DNA of 64,000 nt. Origin: Homalodisca vitripennis (taxonomy: Eukaryota > Arthropoda > Insecta > Hemiptera > Cicadellidae). Below are positions 24,033-33,560 of the stretch, in pieces. The notes beneath the pieces were generated by a model. The model saw only the letters and a program-made list of their open reading frames with translations, was not told the DNA's origin and made no database searches. The position numbers and the translations under genes are program-made. The stretch covers positions 25,483 to 89,482 of the forward strand of contig NW_025778879.1 of assembly GCF_021130785.1 (NCBI RefSeq). The letters are read 5' to 3'. The first letter of the stretch is position 1; every line of letters starts with the position of its first letter.

Positions 24033-24199
24033 CCCTGTCCTTCTACATTTGAAGGAACAGGGAAGAAATATCACTATCAATACAACTCATTGTATACCAA
24101 AAAATATTACCCTGTCCTTCTCTATTGGAAGGAACAGGGGACAACAACACCGCAACATTACCAAAATTACCCTGTCCTTCTACATTTGAAGGAACAGGG
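24033..24199. repeat. Three copies of a 30-nt hairpin
   Basis: CCCTGTCCTTC...GAAGGAACAGGG occurs at 24033-24062, 24110-24139 and 24170-24199, each able to fold into an 11-12 bp stem with one bulged base. Loops are TACATTT or TCTATTG-like. The first and third copies are nearly identical, and the second differs mainly in the loop. Confidence 0.9.
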
Positions 24200-24844
24200 A
24201 AGAAATATATCTCATGATATATCACAATACCTCTGTGTATTAATTTCATACACCATTAATGCCATTCATTGTCCCTGAAAATTACATGGTTTACAACAAC
24301 ACTCCTATCACACACTTACACTGGCATTTTATATTATGACTTCTCATCTTAGCCATACAATTGCTGAAATAAAAACGTCGTCACATCACCCTTTCATATT
24401 CCAATATTTATTTGTATTATAATAATAAACTACTGGACTCTCATACTTAACTTGTTTTGTGTTTTGGGCCAAATTAATACATAATTATATAATCAATTCT
24501 TGAAGTTAATTTAGAAATAAATTATATTGTCATTTTATTGTTTTTAGACCCATCTTCAATTCCTTTTCAACAATATAATTGTCCTGAAAATAAAACATAC
24601 TGACCTTTGCCGGGGGGGAGTTAATGTTTATTGAGTTCTAAAATTTCACATTTTGTATTTAAATTTTAATTTAGAAATATGCATCTTAAAAAAAAAAGAA
24701 AACAAACTATCGTTATTTTAAAACAAAAAAAAAAAAACACATTTTATCAGGATCAATATTTCCATGTTATTTCCGATAAGCATTTCACATGAAAATATTC
24801 AATCATATTGCCTAGTCCTATCTTTACTGCCGTGTCATAAACTC

Positions 24845-24915
24845 TTTCACTTATCGGGCCCACTTAGTTTTCACTTATCAGAGTCACTTCGCTTTCACTT
24901 ATCGGGTTCACTTGT
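24845..24915 (+). repeat. Three-copy 24-bp tandem repeat
   Basis: The unit TTTCACTTATCGGGCCCACT recurs three times with a spacing of about 24 bp and a few changes, inside the LTR element. It translates as an 8-residue repeat (FHLSGPLS-like) in the + frame starting at 24764, but that frame has no other sign of being coding. Confidence 0.8.
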
Positions 24916-25517
24916 AATTAAACTTTACGATACGGACTCTTCTGAACAAATACTTTTACAAGGGGCCGAGTTATTCCAGCTTGATTACATCCGGACCTTT
25001 TTACAATTTACACAGGACGCTCTCAACAATATTCCTATCTCCTGCCCTCATTGTTCTTGAACCTTTCATAACCATAATTATTTTATAACCCCCTTTCAGA
25101 TTACAAGCCCTGTCCCTAATATTAAATTTCAAAGTGGACCTTCACATTTTCCTAAGATTCTAACAGCGTCGTATTTAAAAGCATTTCCGTCCCTAAAATT
25201 TATTTCAAGTATAATTCCTTTTTGAGCAACAGATCCACATGCGCTAGCTCCATTTTATTTTAAAATAATTTTCTTAAAATAAATCAAATATTCCAAACTC
25301 ACAATATTATTCTAAGTCCTAAGTCTTACACAATACACAAAATTATGCAGGTTTATACACACTTTTCAAGTTTATACAAGTCTTACACAAGTCTTATACA
25401 AGTTACACACACTTTCATGAATTATACAAGTTTATACCAGTTTACAAGTTCTTTCCTGTAAAATAACCTGTTGTACAAGTTTATGCTCAAAAAGAAATAG
25501 CAGAGTGGCGCAAATTA

Positions 25518-26311
25518 TGTACCGTTATTATAGCACATATATTTTAAATTTATATGGAGCAAATACTTTATAAATTAAACAACTTTTCGGAAATACTTGC
25601 TTTATTCCGAAATTTAAGTTCACCCAAAAGTTTACAAAGCTTACAAACTTTTGATTCAATTTTCTTCAAAAGTCACTCAATCGAACAAATCTAATTAAGA
25701 GTCTGATTAAAAGGTATTAAAATTAAAATTAAACTAAAAATGTATACTTCTCCAAAAAAGGTTTAAATTAACAAAACAAAATAAAAAGTTCTCTCTTCTC
25801 AAAATACTCAAAATTAATATAACACAAAACTTGATATTTACTTTATGACCAAAATTTAATTCACAATACATCAAAAATTGAATTAAATTTTCAGACTCTG
25901 AAAGATGGGAAACTTTAGAAATTTTAATTACAGTATTATAAAATAAAAGATATTAACTATACGCTGGTACGGGACTTACTACTTTGAAGATTACGGAGGC
26001 AGATCGCAAAATAAAACGCACTAAAAATTTTAAATACTTGAAAAGTGAATTTACCCGCGATAAATAATTACTCTAAATCCCAACTATAGGGTTAGAGGAA
26101 GAAAACTTCAGCTTCGACCGGTACACCTTCTCGTCGTGGCTTCAAGACTCGACTGCCCACTTCTGACCCTCTCCAGGCTCGCCGGGTCGGAACGTAGACC
26201 GATCAGCTGATTACCGGTTCAACTAAACAAACAATGTCCACGCACCGCGTCTAGTTAACAGGAGCCTACTTCCTACCGCGATTCAGCATAAAGAATTAGA
26301 ACTATGGTACA
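25518..26311 (-). repeat. Right LTR (5' LTR if the element reads on the - strand)
   Basis: 794 bp with the same TGTACC...GGTACA ends as the left LTR and about 99.5 percent identical to it by eye. Followed directly by TACT, the target duplication. Confidence 0.92.
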
Positions 26312-26398
26312 TACTAACCACTCAAACTGAAATAGACACTTGATTATATCCAGGACTCCAGCCATGACAGCAGTAGGCACATACATTCGTATACATAA

Positions 26399-26408
<10 letters not shown>

Positions 26409-26491
<83 letters not shown>

Positions 26492-26498
26492 TGTGTGT
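26409..26498. repeat. (TG)n microsatellite
   Basis: About 80 bp of pure GT dinucleotide with one A near its right end, 100 bp beyond the LTR element. Confidence 0.95.
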
Positions 26499-26903
26499 AC
26501 ATAGTTTAAGTGACATATCTCTACGGTGTAATTCTTATTCTATTTTGTAGCATAGCACGAGTTTTGACCATCCAAAAGAATTGAAGTACGCATGTCGTTA
26601 AACAATTCCTTTGGGAACTTCACTGATTAATGTATTTCATCTGTTAAGTTGCTGTAATAGCTAATACTAGCAGGTATAAGTTAGTTTTAATGCAAATAAT
26701 AAATTAGAACAAGTAGAACAAGTAGAACATATTTAATCGCATATAATGCGTTTAATTTTATTAAAAGGTGATTTTAGAAATTACGAACACTTTTTCAGCG
26801 TACAGTAACAAAACGTACCATGGGCTTTTAAGTTATGAATTTGGTTCGATTAAAAGTAGGATGTAGACATGAAATTAAGTGAGATTGTGAATGACATATA
26901 AGT

Positions 26904-26906
<3 letters not shown>

Positions 26907-26971
<65 letters not shown>

Positions 26972-26984
26972 CTTCTCTCTCTCT
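26907..26984. repeat. (TC)n microsatellite at the LINE 5' junction
   Basis: About 78 bp of TC dinucleotides with two single-base interruptions. The LINE sequence begins directly after it, and (TC)n resumes at 31851 directly after the LINE 3' end. Confidence 0.95.
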
Positions 26985-27122
26985 AGGTCTGTTTGGGTGC
27001 GCTCCGATTTTGAGGTTATGCATTGTCGTTTATACCGGTTTGTGGGTGATCATAGGACTAGTACTTTTGGCAAGTTACAGGAAGTGAATGAAGAATTAGT
27101 GCAGTGAACATTTTTATTCATC

Positions 27123-28226
27123 ATGCAGTGTAACAGTTGTTTAAAAATGTATAAAATTTTCTAAATGTTTTAAAACTAAATCTGTTCGTAATGATGAAAC
27201 ACCAGTCACTCCAATTATGGAAAAAAATAAACCTATCTATTCCACTGGTAATTCTGATTCGGAAAGCCACAAATTCGGAAGGTGGAACAAAACGAAAAGA
27301 TATTTGCCGTAAATGTAGAAAGGGTTTCTCACATAACTCACACAGAGCGAGTGTGTAAAGTGTAACTTTTCTTATCATTTTAAGTGTTCAATAAATAAAG
27401 ACGAATATGGCAAGTTTCAAAATAAATGGGTGTGTGAAAAACTGTGTACAGAGACAGGATATTCATGAGTAGAAATGTCGCATACACAAACAGAACAGGC
27501 AGGAGTAACTTTGCTAGAGATTCTAACAGAAATGAAAGCGTTCAGATTAGAAGTTGCTAAAAGTAATAAAAATTTTACTGACAACTTAAACAGTTACTCT
27601 GAGTGGGTGCAGGAAAACTCGGAAAGAATTAAGTGAATAGACATGAATTTAAGCAACATTACAAAGGAAATTGAAATTATACGTCAGGAAAATTGTACCT
27701 TAAAAAAGAACAATGAGCAGCTGAATAAAAAAGTAGTTGAGTTGGAACAGTCATTAAGGGACAATACTGTGGAAATATATGGTGTACCGTACAACAAAGA
27801 CGAGGACATAATAACAATTGTAAGCAATATTTCTAAGGTAATTGGATTCGATTTTGGGTCTGAAATGATTGACAATTGTTATAGGATAAAAAAGTTCTGC
27901 AGCGGGCCCCGCTAAACCAGGATCTATTGTTGTAAAAATTCCTGAGAAAACTGGATAAGGAACGGTTTATTTTGATGCGGCGGAAGAAGCGGAATGTAAA
28001 TACTCGTGACCTTGGGTTTCATGGGAGGGGAGGCCTCACCTGTGTACATAAATGAAAGTCTGACTCAAGATAAGCGCAAGCTGTTGAATGCTGCTAGAAT
28101 AGCCCAACGAGAAAAACAATATACATTTATTTGGGTGAAAAAATGGACGTATTTTTCTTCGGAAAAATCAAGGAGACAGGTGAGGTAGTTGTCGACAGTT
28201 TGGATGACGTAGAAAAATTAGCGTGA
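27123..28226 (+). pseudogene. LINE ORF1 with PHD-like finger, coiled coil and RRM-like domain, broken
   Basis: An RNA-binding ORF1. A start at 27123 gives MQCNSCLK. Zinc ligands then appear in shifted frames: ICRKCRKGFSHNS near 27303 and CVKCNFSYHFKC with a later WVCEKLC (27352-27450), forming a PHD-like Cys4-His-Cys3 set. A start at 27477 (MSHTQTEQAGVTLLEIL) leads into helical sequence up to a stop at 27634. The coiled coil resumes at 27643 (EIEIIRQENCTLKKNNEQLN). Next comes DNTVEIYGVPYNKDEDI, typical of the ORF1 RRM-like region, followed by CYRIKK. The C-terminal part is seen at 28030-28135 (VYINESLTQDKRKLLNAARI). The last stop is at 28226. At least four frameshifts are present. Confidence 0.75.
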
Positions 28227-28384
28227 TGTCATATCTGGTTTCAGGTGTTAATTTTTATGTGTGTAGTGTTAAAATGGGTGTTTAATATATTTTTTGTTTG
28301 TTTGTCTAATGTATTATTTCGGGTTATGTTTATTATGTAAAGTGATTTTAGTAATGGGGTGTAAAACTTTCATTTCTTGTATCA

Positions 28385-31293
28385 ATGACAAGTAGTTTAG
28401 AATTTGATCAAGAGCCTTTGGCTTTAAGTAATTTAAAGGATATTTTTTAATAGTAAAACAAAGTTTCTAAAGTTTGGTTCATGTAAACGTTGAAAGTATT
28501 ATCGCTCATAGAGATACTTTTTTAAGTACCTTTAATGATAAACTGTTTGATGTTATAGCAGTATCCGAGACTTTCTTAAAACCAAATATTCCATCTGTGT
28601 CTTATTTGATGGATGACTACACATTAATACGTCATGATAGGGAGGATAAGGAAGGAGGAGGTGTAGCTGTTTATATAAAAAATCATATTAGTTATAAAGT
28701 TGTTGCCTCATCTGAGAAAAAATATAGTAAGAAACCTGAGTTTATACTAATTGAATTGTGTTGTAATTGGAGGTTGTTATTGTGTGTTATGTACCGGCCA
28801 CCTAAAGCAGGTTATATGTGTGAATTTTTATCAATTAGTAGGAAATTTGTTACCTTCTTATGATAATGTTATTTTGATAGGAGATTTCAATATTGATTTG
28901 AAGACTGATAGATCTTTTTTCAGAAAGAGAACAAATGTTAAAACTTTGTAAATAATTTAAGTTTGTATATTTTGCCATTGAATTCGACTTATCATAGACC
29001 TGATACTGATTCTTTTATTAGACTTGATAATAACAAATAATGAATCTAGAATAATGAAATTTGGTCAGTTACATGTATCTGGAATGTCTTATCACGATGT
29101 CATATATGTTGAGATAAATTTTAAAGAACAAACTGTTAGCTAGTAAGGGTAGTATTGCTATAAGAGATTTTAAAAAATGTAAATTGGAACAGTTGAAACA
29201 AGATTGTAATTCTCTAGAGTGGAATGATGTTTTTACGAGTGAATTCATAGATGATTAAAGTACTATATTTGGAAAATAATCTCAATAACTTATTTAATAA
29301 ACATATATGTGTTAGAAATGTGTCAAATAAAAGGAATCCATGCCATGGCTAAATGATAGAATAAAAAAATTTGATGAAAGAAAGGAATGTAATTTATAAA
29401 AGATATGTACAAACTAAAGATTATCAAATATGGGAAAATTATAAAATTATTAGAAATAGAGTAAAGACTGTAATTAGAGATGCTAGAAATCAATAATTCT
29501 CAAGTGTGTTGGGGCCAGATAAGAGTAGTAAAAAAGTGTGGGGTGCCTTAAAAAACTTTGGAAGTAGCAAAGAACCAAAAAGTAATCCAAGTCCTGTAGT
29601 TGATTTAAATAGCCTTAATGAGTACTTCTGTGGTATAAACAATGACATTGATATTGATCTAATAGATTATTACAAATCAGAAAGAAATAGTGCTAATTTA
29701 TGGTAGTTTTAAGTTTTGACCAAGTTAATAAGTTGAAGTTATACACAAAGCTTTAATGGATATATCATCTAATGCCGTTGGTAATGATGGTATTCAAGTA
29801 AGGTTTATTAAATTAATTTTTGAAGAGATAAAACTTGTATTGTGTCATATTTTTAATTATTCATTGGAGAAATGTGTATATCCTAGTCAGTGGAAATATT
29901 CCTTAGTCCTACCACTTTCTTAAAATAAAAAATCCAGTAGAGTGTAAGCATTATAGACCAATAAACTTATTATGTGTTTTAAGTAAAGTATTAGATAAGT
30001 TAGTGTATCAACAAGTATATAAGTTTTTAAATGATAATAATATTTTATATAAATATCAGTCTGGATATAGAGCCTCATTTAGCACACAAACCAGCTTTGA
30101 TTAGAGTAACCGAATGACATAAGAAGAGCAATGGATCTCAAAGGCAATTGACTGTGTTAATGTTACTTGATTTTTCTAGAGCCTTTGATACTGTAAATCA
30201 TGAACTTTTACTGTCATATTAGAGTTATTATAATTTTAGTTTTGATGCAATAAAGTGGTTTGGTGCTTATCTTTGTGACAGATACCAAAGGGTCAAAAAC
30301 AGCTGAAGGCAATTTTTTCGGATTGGAAATTGAATAGTGTCGGTGTACCCCAAGGGTCTACTTTATCAGCAATGTTGTTTTCCATTTATATTAATAGAAT
30401 AGGAGATTCAGTAGTGTTTAGTAAAACCATGTTGTACGCTGATGATATGCAGCTTTATATTCATAGTAATTGTGACAATATTAATAATGCTGTTGAATTA
30501 ATTAACGAAGATTTAAAAGTTTTTGTATAGATGGTGTATGAATCATGGTTTACATCTTTAATGTATCAAAATGTAAACCTATAATTTATTGGATATTCAC
30601 GAATTTTAAAATAACATTGATTTTAATAATATAGTGTTCAGTAAAAATTAATGAGGAATCATTAAATTATGAGAAATGTGTTGTTAATTTAGGTTTAAGA
30701 TTAAGTAATAATTTTAAGTGGTCTGATCAAGTTAATTATATAGTTAAAAAAGTTTTCCAATGTATATACCAATTTAAAAAGATGTGTTTCAAGCCGTCAA
30801 TTGAAATAAAAAAGCGGCTGATTTCTACATTGGTTTTTCCATTTATAGATTATGTTTGTGCAGCCATGTGCGATTTAAAGAATAATGAAATAAACGAACT
30901 TCAAAGAGCACAAAATGCGTGCATACGGTATATTTTTTAATTAAAAATAGATGAACATGTTACACCATATTATAAATTGTTAGGATGGTTAAAAATAAAT
31001 GAAAGGTTAGAATACAGTGTCTTGTCTTTAATGCAAAAATTGTTAGCTAAAAGAAAACCTGAATATCTGTTTGAAAAATACATAACCATGCAAAATGTAC
31101 ATTCTAGGCAGACTAGACTTGGAAATATAAACTTTACAATATCCTATACATAGAACTGTGTATTTATACGAATTCTTTTCATGTTAAGTCAATTAGATTA
31201 ATGAATACCCTAGATAATGATATTAAACAAGCATCTGGTGAAGGTATCTTTCACAAAAGAATTAAACAAAAATTTTTATTAAGGTATAATTAA
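28385..31293 (+). pseudogene. LINE ORF2: endonuclease and reverse transcriptase, many frameshifts
   Basis: The endonuclease is clear in 28474-28863 (FDVIAVSETFLKP, the SETWL-like active-site strand; HDREDKEGGGVAVYI; LCVMYRPPKAG) and continues in another frame with VILIGDFNID near 28871. RT blocks follow: a linker (29506-29706), HYRPINLLCVLSKVLDKLVY near 29950, DFSRAFDTVNHELL near 30170, VPQGSTLSAMLFSIYIN (30339-30390), MLYADDMQLYIHS with catalytic YADD near 30436, and a C-terminal region with QRAQNACIRYIF near 30903. It ends IKQKFLLRYN with a stop at 31291-31293. The span equals about 970 codons, usual for the class. More than ten stops or shifts break it. Confidence 0.82.
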
Positions 31294-31400
31294 ACAGCCT
31301 GAACCAAGATCTTATAATATTATTATAGTTGATAATATATCATTTTTAAAGTGAATCATAAATTGATATAATTAATATATTAAAATACAATTTTTTTATA

Positions 31401-31720
31401 ACTATATTGAAAAATTTTAGTTGTGTGGTATTTTTATTAAATTTAGTTTTTTTTGTGCAGTTTTGTGTGCATTATTATATTTTGTATTTAACCACATTTA
31501 TATTTAGTGTATTAAATATAAATCTTTTATTACTATAATGTAAAATTTTAGTTGTGTGGTATTTTTATTTATATTAGTATTTTTTGTGTGGAGTGTTATA
31601 TTTTTGTATTTAACATATTTATATAATTAATATATTGAGTATAATTCTTTTATTACTATATTGTAAAATTTTTAGTTGTGTGGTATTTTTATTAGTATTA
31701 GTTTTTTGGTGCAGTGTTTT
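31401..31720 (+). repeat. Three-copy tandem repeat in the LINE 3' UTR
   Basis: The sequence ACTATATTGTAAAATTTTAG followed by TTGTGTGGTATTTTTATTA starts at about 31401, 31532 and 31655, giving a unit of about 123-131 bp, T-rich, repeated almost three times between the ORF2 stop and the 3' end. Confidence 0.85.
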
Positions 31721-31779
31721 GTTTGAACTCTGTTAGCCTTAGCCACTGCTCAATTTGTAAATGAGTTGTAAATGTTGTG

Positions 31780-31834
31780 CCTGTCCTGATGGAAGAGCGG
31801 AACAATGGAACGAATTCAGGGCAGGGTAAATAAA
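31780..31834 (+). promoter_or_regulatory. LINE 3'-terminal stem-loop and polyadenylation signal
   Basis: CCTGTCCTGA (31780-31789) can pair with TCAGGGCAGG (31816-31825), leaving one G-U pair, to give a 10-bp stem. AATAAA follows at 31829-31834, 16 bp before the end of the element. Terminal stem-loops are known to be read by the RT of several LINE families; function here is inferred. Confidence 0.5.
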
Positions 31835-31850
31835 GAAATTGTCAAAATTG

Positions 31851-31940
<90 letters not shown>
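31851..31940. repeat. (TC)n(TG)n compound microsatellite at the LINE 3' junction
   Basis: About 22 bp of TC followed by 67 bp of GT. Together with 26907-26984 it looks like one compound microsatellite interrupted by the LINE. Confidence 0.95.
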
Positions 31941-32935
31941 GCTATGCAATGAAATCATTGTTCTTATTCAATTAATAACATTATTATTAAGTGACTAAGC
32001 CAGTCTGTACCATTCACGGAACCATAAGCTACAAGTAAAGAACTGAATTTTATACCATAACCCTCCTCCATATATACTTCAGATTCGCACTTGAGCAGTT
32101 TGTTTCGAGGTTTATTCTTACAGTGTACAACAGTTAGAAAACTGTTGTTTATTTTAATTGGGTCAGCGACAAATACGAGTATAGTTAACTAATTGGGAAG
32201 AAATATAATATTATTGGACGATTGAAATATATAGTATGATATTTTTATAGTATTTTACGTAAGTGCATAAGTAAAAGTTATGATTCCGTTTCTAGAAGGT
32301 ATAAGTTTGTAAAAACCGAATCAATGAGCCCATGGATAACAACAAACATTTTAAATTAGTTAAATAAACGCAGAAAACTGTATAAATTTTTGAAAAGAAT
32401 ACCTTTGATTCATTTTTAAATTAGTTAAAAAATCTGTTGTACTCATTTAAATACCTAGTTTGTTAATACAAAGAATAATTTCTATTCAAGTTAAATTATG
32501 ATTTGTAAATAAGATTCATCTAAGCAGTGAAACATAATAATAGCTTGACCGGTGCGAATTCAAGTAAATACGTTGACAAAATTGAGATAGCAGACGGAAC
32601 AGTTATCACTGAACCGAATGGAGTCACTAACTAGATAAAAACTAGCGTATCTCTGTATAATCTGATTATGTGTATTATTTACTGCAACCTAGCCTGCGTT
32701 ACACACTTATTCACAGTCGTTATTTATAACACAGACAACTATGAAGTGAACTATATTGGTAAATAAAAACATCTAGACTTGTTAATTTCAATGTGGATTT
32801 ATTGAATCTTATTATTAACGATGTTGTAACGGTACTAGTACGCATTGTTAATTAAAGTTAAAGTAAGGGCATTTGTCCTGAGCGGTCAAAATTATGTTCG
32901 GCGGTGAACATTAAAAAAATATAATTCTATTAAAT
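31941..32935. other. No recognisable gene
   Basis: AT-rich sequence between the microsatellite and an old LINE relic. No convincing frame or repeat is seen. Confidence 0.5.
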
Positions 32936-33560
32936 AGGGTTCTCTCAGACCAATTAGTTTAATGTCAATATTACCTAAAGTATTTGAAAGTTTGTGATAA
33001 TTAGATTATTAAACTACTTGAAAAAATTACTTTTATATAACTGAGTTATATGGATTTATAAAAAGTGAATCAAATTAAAGACGCTTTAATTATGGTGACG
33101 GAAAAATTTACAACAGGGTAAATTATAAGTCTTAAACTACAGGACTCTTTCAAGAAGGCTTCTGATTTGGTTGACCACTACATTCTCTTGAATAAATTGG
33201 AATTTGTTAGAATAAAAGAATATGCTTTGAAATGGTTTAAGAGTTTCCTTGCGGACAGAAAACAACAAGTAAAGACAGGCAACTTGTATAGTTCATAAAA
33301 AATAGTTGAATACGGTGTACCTAAAGGCTCGATAACATCTGCCATATTATTTCTAATCTTCATAAATAATTTAATTTCTCAAACTTTTTATGGGAGAATC
33401 AGCGCTTCTGCTGATATAGCTCCTTTTGATTCTAACAAGGAAGTGATTGACACTGGCGACCTAATTAATAGTGATCTAATGTTTCTAAGGGATTGGTGCT
33501 TTGCAAATAGAATGTAAATCAAATGTGGATAAGACCAAATGCATTTTTTATTTTCATGGC
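32936..33560 (+). pseudogene. Old LINE reverse transcriptase relic
   Basis: Conceptual reading across several frames recovers RT landmarks in order: RPISLMSILPKVFES at 32949, DHYILLNKLEFV with ALKWFKSFLADRKQQV (33174-33270), EYGVPKGSITSAILFLIFIN (33310-33365), and ISASADIAPFDS near 33400, where the catalytic FADD has decayed to SADI. A further stretch, LINSDLMFLRDWCFANRM, is seen near 33460. Only the central RT survives. Stops, shifts and the lost catalytic aspartate show long decay. It differs from both other LINEs in the window. Confidence 0.75.

Larger units (their letters stand above)
23429..25517 (-). other. Interior of the non-autonomous LTR element
   Basis: 2.1 kb with no recognisable retroviral enzyme. 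It holds a proline- and threonine-rich frame near its left end (23869-23527, - strand), three copies of a 30-nt hairpin (24033-24199), a three-copy 24-bp repeat (24845-24915), a G7 run at 24611, homopolymer A runs near 24690-24740, and a stretch of ACAAGT-rich short repeats (25370-25460). Confidence 0.75.
22637..26311 (-). mobile_element. Young non-autonomous LTR retrotransposon
   Basis: Two near-identical direct repeats of 792 and 794 bp flank a 2089-bp interior. Both repeats begin TGTACC and end GGTACA, and TACT is duplicated immediately outside (22633-22636 and 26312-26315). These are the hallmarks of integrase-mediated LTR element insertion; a 4-bp duplication is common in Ty3/gypsy elements. 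The interior has no protease, RT, RNase H or integrase, so the element depends on a partner for mobility. The - strand is preferred because a purine run (AGGGAAAATA, reading the - strand) adjoins the LTR at 23429, as a polypurine tract should, and because the only long open frame runs that way. The opposite end lacks a perfect TGG primer site (TAATTTGCGCCAC on the - strand). Confidence 0.9.
26985..31850 (+). mobile_element. LINE (non-LTR retrotransposon, CR1/Jockey-like), full-length-sized, + strand
   Basis: This element of about 4.87 kb is bounded on both sides by (TC)n. It has a 140-bp 5' leader, ORF1 (PHD-like finger, coiled coil, RRM-like part), ORF2 (APE-type endonuclease and RT) and a long 3' UTR with an internal tandem repeat, a stem-loop and an AATAAA. 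The architecture matches the - strand LINE at 17649-22390, but the proteins differ and its base composition is far more AT-rich, so it is a different family. Many stops and frameshifts show that it is dead and older than the other. Confidence 0.85.

Noticed and set aside
26322..26516. 64-codon frame rich in HTHTHT on the - strand
   Set aside because: Translation of the (TG)n microsatellite.
26902..27107. Frames rich in SLSLSL on the + strand
   Set aside because: Translation of the (TC)n microsatellite and the LINE leader.
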